12,314 bases of DNA, taken from assembly GCA_026770585.1 (NCBI GenBank), contig MU646784.1, positions 191,175 through 203,488 of the forward strand, read 5' to 3'. The stretch comes from Baffinella frigidus. Lineage: Eukaryota; Cryptophyceae; Cryptomonadales; Baffinellaceae. A model generated the notes under the pieces. That model was given only the letters and a program-made list of their open reading frames with translations, did no database searches and was not told the origin of the DNA. The translations under genes and the position numbers were made by a program. The stretch's first letter is position 1. Every line of letters starts with the position of its first letter. This document shows, in pieces, positions 1 to 7,900 of the stretch.

Positions 1-35
<35 letters not shown>

Positions 36-48
36 TATAAATATATAT

Positions 49-93
<45 letters not shown>
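1..93. repeat. AT dinucleotide run
   Basis: It is almost pure (AT)n with occasional AAAT and GTAT interruptions. It is a low-complexity microsatellite that can extrude a cruciform. Confidence 0.95.
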
Positions 94-95
<2 letters not shown>

Positions 96-230
96 GAATA
101 CAGTCGGTGCATCTATTGTATACAGTCCGTACATGATTATGTGCAGCCTGTACATGTATTGTAAGGTCCTTTTCCGGTACACACATCCCGCGAGCGGAAG
201 TCGTGATTAAGTGTTGGGCGGGGCCGGCAG

Positions 231-269
231 GACGTGATGAAGGCCCTGGCGCTGGACCAGCAGGCCCGT
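231..269 (+). pseudogene. Decayed copy of exon A
   Basis: After the same GGGGCCGGCAG context as exon A, the frame begins DVMKALA and then departs from the kinase pattern. It is part of a larger direct duplication (about 144-269 and 305-438) that shares CAGCCTGTACATGTATT and the GC-rich acceptor region, offset by 161-169 bp. No good GT donor is at the expected place. Confidence 0.5.
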
Positions 270-399
270 TGTGAACCCAAACAGCGCCGCCACATGCAGT
301 TATACAGCCTGTACATGTATTATATGTTGCTTTCCCGGTACAAATCTCCTGCGGAGATACGCGAGGCGGTGATTATTAAGTGTGGGGCGGGGCCGGCAG

Positions 400-438
400 G
401 ACGTGGTGGGCGCGCTGGCGCACCTGCACGTCAACCGG
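400..438 (+). CDS. Kinase-like exon A (helix E)
   Basis: Thirteen codons read DVVGALAHLHVNR, which fits kinase helix E just before the catalytic loop (commonly of the form DVA-ALAYLH). The acceptor is CCGGCAG before 400 and the donor is GTTCTG at 439, directly after the CGG codon. Splicing to exon B gives VNR-VVH, the expected spacing from helix E to the HRD box. A degenerate copy lies about 169 bp upstream at 231-269. The polypyrimidine tract before the acceptor is weak, so the 5' edge is less certain than the donor. Confidence 0.62.
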
Positions 439-3400
439 GTTCTGCCCTCAACCCCAAAACCCAAACCCTAAACCCTAAAACCCAAACCCTCAAACCCTAA
501 AACCCAAACCCTAAAACCCAAACCCTAAACCCTAAACCCTAAACCCTAAACCCTAAACCCTAAACCCTAAACCCTGAACCCTGAACCCTGAACCCTGAAC
601 CCTAGACCCTAAACCCTAAATTCTGAACCCTGAACCCTGAACCCTAAACCCTATACCCTGAACCCTGAACCCTAAACCCTGAACCCTAAACCCTTCCGAC
701 GTGAACCAGGTGGTGTACGCGGGGGGTGAGACCGTCCAACATCACGCCGTCAACTTTTGCCACTCGGGTACTAATCTCCAGTACTAATCCCGTCAACTTT
801 TGCCACTCGGGTGGTGGGGGGTGGGGGCAATCAGTTTGTTGACTGTCGGGTCGCTTGACTCTAAACCGCACTGCAGGTGGTGCACGCGGGGGTGAGGCCG
901 GCCAACATTCTCGTCGGATCAGACATGCGCGGTGTTCTGGCGGACTTCGACATCTCCGTCGACGCTGGTCCAAATCTTCCCATTCCGCCACTTAGCAGCG
1001 GCGGGGTTCCTTTTCCCCTGGATATCCGGGGAAACGCGGTTAGAATGCCAGGGCGATGGATAAGATTCTAGTATAAATCGTTTAGATGGACTGTATCCGT
1101 GAATCCCCTTGTGGCTGCTAAGTGGGCCTTCCACTCAAGAATGCTGGAGCACCCAAGTTCAACCCTGCATTTGCACAAACGTGTGGTAATTTTCAAGGGA
1201 GTGGTCGACGTAGGGGCGCTGACCCTGCATTTGCACAAACGTGTGGTGATTTTTGTGGGAGTGGTCGACGCAGGGGCGCTGACCCGTCCCACACGCGATG
1301 GGGATATTTTGGAGTCCTCGAGCGCCTAAACCCTACACACGAAACCCTAAGTCCTACGCCCGAAACACGCAGGGGCGCGGACGTCGCCGCAGTACCTTGC
1401 GAGCACGCGCGGCTCGGGGGCGGGCTTTGAGGTGCCCCAAACCCCCCCAAACCCCACACCCCATACCCTACACCCTACACCCTATACCCTACTCCCTACT
1501 CCCTACTCCCTACTCCCTACTCCCTACTCCCTACTCCCTACTCCCTACTCCCTACACCCTAAGTCGTCATCCCTAACCCCTACAACACACCCTACGCCCT
1601 GGACCCTGAACGCTAGACCGGTGGCTGGGGCCCGAGCTTCAAGGTGCCAACCCCAAACTCCAAACCGTCCAAGGGGGTAGGGGGGCTCGTAACCTGAGAA
1701 TAGCTAACCAATGAAGAGCTCTTCTGAAGACGAGTTAAACCCTGCACCCTACGCCCTTAACCCTACACCCTACGTCATGAACCCTAACCCCTAAAACACA
1801 ACCTGCGCCCTGAACCTGGAACGCTAGACCGGTGCCGGGGGGACGGGCTTCAAATTCTTGACCCTAGACCCACATCCATCTTGCTAAAACCTCTATCTGA
1901 ACGAACCCTAAACCCTAAAACCATAAACCCTAAACTCTAAATCTCAAACCCTAAACCCGAAACCCGAAACCCGAAACCCTAAATCCGAAACCCGAAACTC
2001 TAAACCCTAAACCCTAAACCCTAAACCCTAAACCCTAAACCCTAAACCCTAAACCCTAAACCCTAAACCCTAAACCCGCATCCCTAAGCCCTAAGCCCTA
2101 AACCCTACACTCCAAGCCATTGTTTTCAAAAACCCTCAACCCCAAACCCCAAACCCCAAACCCCAAATCCCAAAACCCAAACCCCAAACCTCAACCCCAA
2201 TCCCTCACAGGCACCGGAACAGCAGTACACGGGGCGGAGCAGCGCGGCCTCGGACATGTTTGCCCTCGGCAGGTCCGTTATCTTATCCGTAGGACCGTAG
2301 GAGCCCCCCTATGTCCCTACAGGTTGCCTACCGTAGGGTCATAAGATTTATGGTCTAGTGTTAGTGTCGGAGCTCCTATACACGGGGCGGCCTCGGACAT
2401 GTTTGCCCTAGGCAGGTCCGTCTAGGCTTCTGGGTTCAGGCTTCAGGCTTCAGGGTTGAGGATCCAGGCACCTTGCACCTGGTGGCACGCGCGTGTTGGG
2501 CGTTCAGGGTTAAGGGTTTAGGATCCAGGGTTCAGGATTCAACGTTTATCATCCAGGCACGTTGAACCTCCATGGAGGGCGTGCGTCGGGTATGTTCGCC
2601 CTCGGCAGGTGCGTCCGCGTGACCACGCAAGGCCCTTCGAGGGTTGTCCGGTCTCCGTCATTGGAGCCGTGAGGCCGTTTTTGTCAGTCTTTGTAAAAGG
2701 ATTGGTTGAGTGCTGATGGTTGACGAAAATTCCTACACCGTCGGATCATACTAGTAGTTGTAAAGCATTTGCGTGGAACATTTCGTTGCCGCGGGGGGGG
2801 CGGGCTTCGAGGGGCCGGAGCTTCACAGGCCAACTCCTTTTTAAACAGACCCTCGTTTCATGGTATGTATCAGAACAAGTTGCTTTACAAAACTTACCAG
2901 AAGGTGAACCACACGACGCCACTGCTGACCTCTAACCCACCCTGGCATTTTGCTGACATCGTGTAGTAATCTGATGCATTGTAGGCCTTTAAAATCCCTA
3001 GTAAAGGAATTCGACCCCGATTAGAGGTCTCAAGTGGCGTCGTGTGGTTGCTCAACGTACCAGCACGAGTTGCTTTACAAAACGTTCCAAAACGAGTTGC
3101 TTGAACCAGAACGAGTAGCTTTACAAAACTCTGGCAGTTGCTTTACAAAACTGCGTCTAGGTGCCTCGGCAGGAATTGACCAGCTTCCGTCCCCTACTTT
3201 TACCGTCTTATACCTACTTTTACAGTCTTATACTTTTACTGTCTGATGCACGTCCCCTACGTGTACCGTCTTATACTTCCGTCCCCTGATTTTACCGTCT
3301 TATACGTTTACCGTCTTATACTCCCGTCCCCTACTTTTACCGTCTTATACTTTTACGGAGACAACCCCCGGGAAACCGAAAACTGAAACCCGGAACGGAT

Positions 3401-4939
3401 CGCCTGGCAGGGCGTGAAAACCCACCCTCCGCCCTCCAACCCTCCGCACTCCACACTCAACACTTCACACTCCACACTCCACACTCCACACTCCACACTC
3501 CACACTCCACACTCCACACTCCACACTCCACACTCCACACTCCACACTCCACACTCCACAATCCACAATCCACACTCCACACTCCACACTCCACCCATAA
3601 ACCCTCCACCCTCACCACAATCATAAGCTAACATGCAAATGGGGGGGGCGCCCCCTTTGCATTGTTCAATCTACAATCTACAAATCTACAATACAAAATG
3701 TGCACAAAAGGGCTTTATCCCTTTTGACATCTTTCAGGGGAAATTCCCTGAATACTTCAGTCAACGACGCCAGATCTTACGTGGATAAGGTGTCGGTTTC
3801 ACTCGATAATTCTGGCGTGGACCGTTGGTCCCCGCCTTGTTCGCCTTACCCGCAGCCGCTTTACAACCCTTTTAAAATGCTGATAGTACACTTTTGTACC
3901 ACCGTCGCGTCCGAATAAGTCCATTTAATATATATCGTATCTTGGTACGCATAGTGAACCAACATTTTGCCTTGATGGAGATCGGTCGTTGGTTGAACGA
4001 TGGTGGAGTGGAGGAGGGAGGTCCCCTGGGTCCCATAAAGAAGCGACGCTTCTACGGCCGTGTTCACTTGACCCGCAGCATTTCTGCCTAAAATTTGTCC
4101 TAGACTCAACTCGAGACCGATATGCCTAAAATAGCATATTCACTGTCCCCGCCTCGTTCAACACGCCGCCTAGCTTAACAATGCGGGGGCCAACAGAAGG
4201 AAGGCTAGCCTCACAGTGTGCATCCACTGGAGCCATTTTAAAAAAATGTTCCAAGGAAAATTGCTTGAAAAACTTGGGCAACGAAGTTTACTACACATAA
4301 TGGTTTTTACTAGTGATATTAAAGCAGTCGTGTAGTTTAAAAAACTTGGGCGATGAAATTTACTACACATAATTATCTTTACTAGTAATATTAAAGCAGT
4401 CGTGTAGTTTAATGAACTTGGGCGATGAAATTTACTACACATAATGGTTATTACTAGTAATATTAAAGCATCCGTGTAGTAAATTTCATTGCCCAGGTAC
4501 CACCAGTCGTCAGAATTGGAGCAAATTGTCCACACGGTGGACTACAAACCTTGAATCAAAAGTCAACTTATGTTGTTGACTACATAAGTTGACTTTTGAT
4601 GGTACACCTCACCTGAAGATAATTGACTTGAGGATTTTTCTGATGCAAATTGGTCACGTAACACCCCGGAATCCGGGGTCAACGAAACCCTCGTAGCCCA
4701 CCGTGTGGTGAGGGGCGTTGAATAGGAGAAATGAGTTATGGCATAGTAATTTTAGTTAGGACGCCTAAGTAAAATTACCATGCCATAAATCATTTCTCAT
4801 TTAAAAAAGGCCTTTTTTCGTCCCGAGGCGGGCCACTCTAGGTGGCCCGGAAGCCAAGCCACTGGTGGCTTGGCTTCTTCCGCCGGATCCGGGCTGTGTT
4901 AATGCCGACACCTCTGAGAGAGAGAGCGAGAGAGAGAGC

Positions 4940-4977
<38 letters not shown>

Positions 4978-7900
4978 AAGACAGAGAGAGATTCACTGAC
5001 ACTCGGGCAAACGCAGTGTATTTGCCCTCTGTGCCGCCACTTACCCGCAGAAAACTCATTCTAGGGGAGGACTCATTTGGACCGTAGTACAATTTTCTGA
5101 TAGTACAATTTTGTACTACAAAATTGTACTATCAGCATTTTAAAAGAGTTTTAAAGCCCTATAATGAACCTTTTGTATTGTGGATTCGGTTGAGCGTGGA
5201 ATGTGGATCGGGGTCGAGATATCTGGGATTTGAAAAAATAAAAAAATCACTTGCGTCCATCTAAACCATTTTTGCGATTTGACTTAGCACCTGGGTGAAT
5301 TGAAATCGCCTTTAGGGGGTCGTGACGCCTATTGATAGGGACCGTGACGCATATTAATAGGAAAAGGTGAATAGACGGACGATGAATGGCGACCCCGTCG
5401 TGAAAACGTGTGTTCAGCCTTTTCTCTGGATTTTCGATATTTTTGGTTCCCCGATCCCCTGTCCCGACCTCGAAAATTTCCGCGCTGACCCGAAATCTAC
5501 ACCACGCAGCGGGCTGCGAAGGGAATTTTGTCGGATTATGACCATCTTTTTGTTACCATATCAGTAGGAACCCCCTCCATGGCCCTACGGTATTGCCTAC
5601 CGTAGAATCCTATGGATTCGTCTTTACGGTTTATTCAAAATCTCTTTGTAGTCCGTTGTGTGGATTGGTGCAAGGTTCTTAAAAAGCTCGATTTTACCCT
5701 ACTTGGTACCAAAAAGCGTCCAAATAAGTCCCTCTGTGGCGCTGGCTTGCTGCATGAATGTGGCTGAGGTTTCTGTAAATCACAGAGACAGAGTCCGCAC
5801 GGTGGACTACGAACCTTTCATCAAAAGTCAACTTGCCTTGATGCAATTAACTTGAAGGATTTTCTGGTGCAATTTGGTCACGTGACACCCTGAATTCCAG
5901 CCCCGACGGAACCTTAGTAGCCGACCGTGTGGGGGCAGAAAATCTGAGATAAACTTTGCAAAGGCCGTGCTCTTCCGGGAACGAGTTTAATTTAAATTAT
6001 TTTTTCCAACGAAAATTAGTACCCTAACGCGTTACCATTACTAGAATGTTCGTTCTGTGTAGTAAATGCCATTGCCAAAATCATTAGATTAAACATGTTC
6101 CCGGATGAGCGCCCGGGGGCAGAAGGATTTTAAGTTTTAAAAGGGTGAGGGTCCACTCGGGAGGCTACGAAGCACGTCTTGCCCGGATATTTGGACATAA
6201 CGTGACCAAAATTTCTGACTTTTGGCGTGTTTCCTCAGAAACAATCCAATAAATAACTTTAGAATTTTCCCCGTAGTGTTGCGAGTGCAATATCGTTTTC
6301 TGGAAGATGCGCACACCCTCAAATTCGATCGACACACATGAAAAGGCGAATAGACGGACACCACGCCAGGGCAGAAGTCGACATTTCATTTAACTACACC
6401 ATCTACGTGTTATGTTGAATCTCACCCGGGAAACACGCCAAACGTCTAAGTATTGGAGCCCTTTGCCGTCACTATAAAGTTTAATCTGTACCTTGAAAAC
6501 ATTTTAGCACGAAACGTTGCGTTTGAAATCCCCATTTATGCTCTGGCGTGGGACTCCCTTTTGGCTGTCTTGTCTGGAAAGGGTCTGTTTGTGGTTGTGA
6601 TGAGAAAATTGAGTGTGTCCAGGAAGTGCATGGTCTAAATCTTAATATCGTTTTTACACGAACCGGTGCGAACTGAGTGTGTCCTTCCGCTCCACAGTGT
6701 GCATCCACTGGAACCATTGAATTTAGAATCCGTTCAGTCCCGGGCGTGTTTCCACCCCAGTATACAAGTGGCCATTTCAGAACGCAACGTTTCGTTTCAA
6801 AAGTGTGTCGTGGTACAAATTCAATATTGTTGCTGCGGGGGTTGTCGACTTTTGGCGTATATCTCGCATAAATCTGGTACAACTCTCCAGAATTAACAGC
6901 AGGCAAATTTCCACGTGTGATCTATCCTGTCTTGTCCGTTGAGTCAAACAGTTGACTCAACGGGCTTCATTTGTATTTTTATCTTGATTTTTATCCGCGC
7001 TGGATTTAGTAAAGGGGTTTCAGAAGGACGTGATCCATCACCACTCGGAATACTACGGAGAACCATCTCTAGTCAATTATTGGATTGTTTCTTAGGAAAC
7101 ACGCCAAAAGTCAGCAATTGTTGGTCACGTTGCACCGGATATTCAGTGCTGCAGTTCCTCGTAGTGTCCCGAGCTGCTAAGGAATAGTAAAGAGCGAACA
7201 GCCTCGTGTTAGCTTGGTCAGCAAGGGGTCGCGACCCTCTTTGCTGACCTGACACGACCCTGCCACACCAGACATCTAAACGACATTTTCGTCTATTTAA
7301 ACCCGTTTTCCCAGGTCTATGTTTTTCTATTCCCAATTCGTTTTTGCACAAGACGTCAATTAGCAATTCGACTTTGAGCCCCCCCAATCGAATTTGCGGC
7401 CCCCAAAATTTGGCGCCTGGCTTTGTTACTGCACCTTGCATCCCTTGATGGACAACGTTTTGGATTTTCCACTCGAGAATGCTGGAGCCCCCTATTTACA
7501 TGTGGGGTTTTAGGGTTGGTACCAGAGCGCCAATTTTATGAGGTACGTGACCAAGCCCCAATTTAAAAAGACGCCCTGATCCATTTTAAATATCATCTCG
7601 TCCCGTTGCGGCTGGTCACGTCCAACCTGATCACGGATCTCGCCGAATTTCTGCTCGGAACCTACAAGAATCTGTCCTGATGTATGCTATCTTAAGCATT
7701 GGTTTTATGCCTGAAATAGCATATTCCCCCTTATCTTCGGCGTTGGAAGCCTGAATATACACAACAGATTATGTACTGTTCCGAGCTAAAATTTCGTCGA
7801 ATCGCATAGAAAGACTTGGGGAACGTAGTCGCACCTCCCAACGAGTGTTTCCACACGGTGGACTGCGAACCTTTCATCAAAAGTCAACTTACCTGAAGAC

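Larger units (their letters stand above)
144..438 (+). repeat. Direct duplication of exon A with its upstream intron
   Basis: The segments starting at 144 and 305 share a 17-bp identical run, then TTTCCCGGTAC-like and CGG-rich stretches, and end in GGGGCCGGCAGGACGTG. The similarity is imperfect, with small gaps. It shows that exon and flanking intron were copied as a block. Confidence 0.6.
968..1372 (+). other. Intron B: MITE plus 60-bp tandem repeat
   Basis: The inferred intron of 405 nt holds a MITE (988-1125), a dispersed motif (1131-1154) and two 60-bp tandem units (1162-1221, 1222-1281). The unit end GACGCAGGGGCGCTG resembles the exon C acceptor and start (CACGCAGGGGCGCGG), so part of exon C may lie within the repeat unit. 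Confidence 0.6.
1432..2210 (+). other. Intron C: heptamer arrays and duplicated block
   Basis: The inferred 779-nt intron between the GAG/GTGCCC and CACAG/GCACCG edges holds a CCCTACA/CCCTACT array (about 1450-1560), a duplicated block of about 95 bp, a CCCTAAA array (1905-2105) and a CCCCAAA stretch (2138-2200). Confidence 0.6.

Noticed and set aside
234-500. 88-codon frame starting MMKALAL
   Set aside because: It runs through the exon A relic and then exon A in a different frame from the kinase one, and ends in heptamer repeats.
3187-3357. Regularly spaced repeats that resemble a CRISPR array
   Set aside because: The spacers are themselves repeats of CGTCCCCTA and vary in length; the genome is clearly eukaryotic and no cas genes are present.
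3353-3634. Frames rich in VECGVWS (minus) and STLHTPH (plus)
   Set aside because: They are translation of the ACACTCC heptamer array on both strands.
4170-4535. 121-codon minus-strand frame with three internal repeats
   Set aside because: It is a translation of the 72-bp MITE array; the period is a multiple of three, so one frame stays open by design.
4838-5092. Overlapping frames across the GAGA/CAGA microsatellite
   Set aside because: Their length is due to the stop-free microsatellite, with no protein features outside it.
6481-6906. 141-codon minus-strand frame with internal similarity
   Set aside because: The similarity reflects a short dispersed DNA repeat, and no protein family or splice context is seen.
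7073-7441. 122-codon minus-strand frame
   Set aside because: It starts in the inverted segmental repeat and crosses a nested hairpin, with no protein features recognised.
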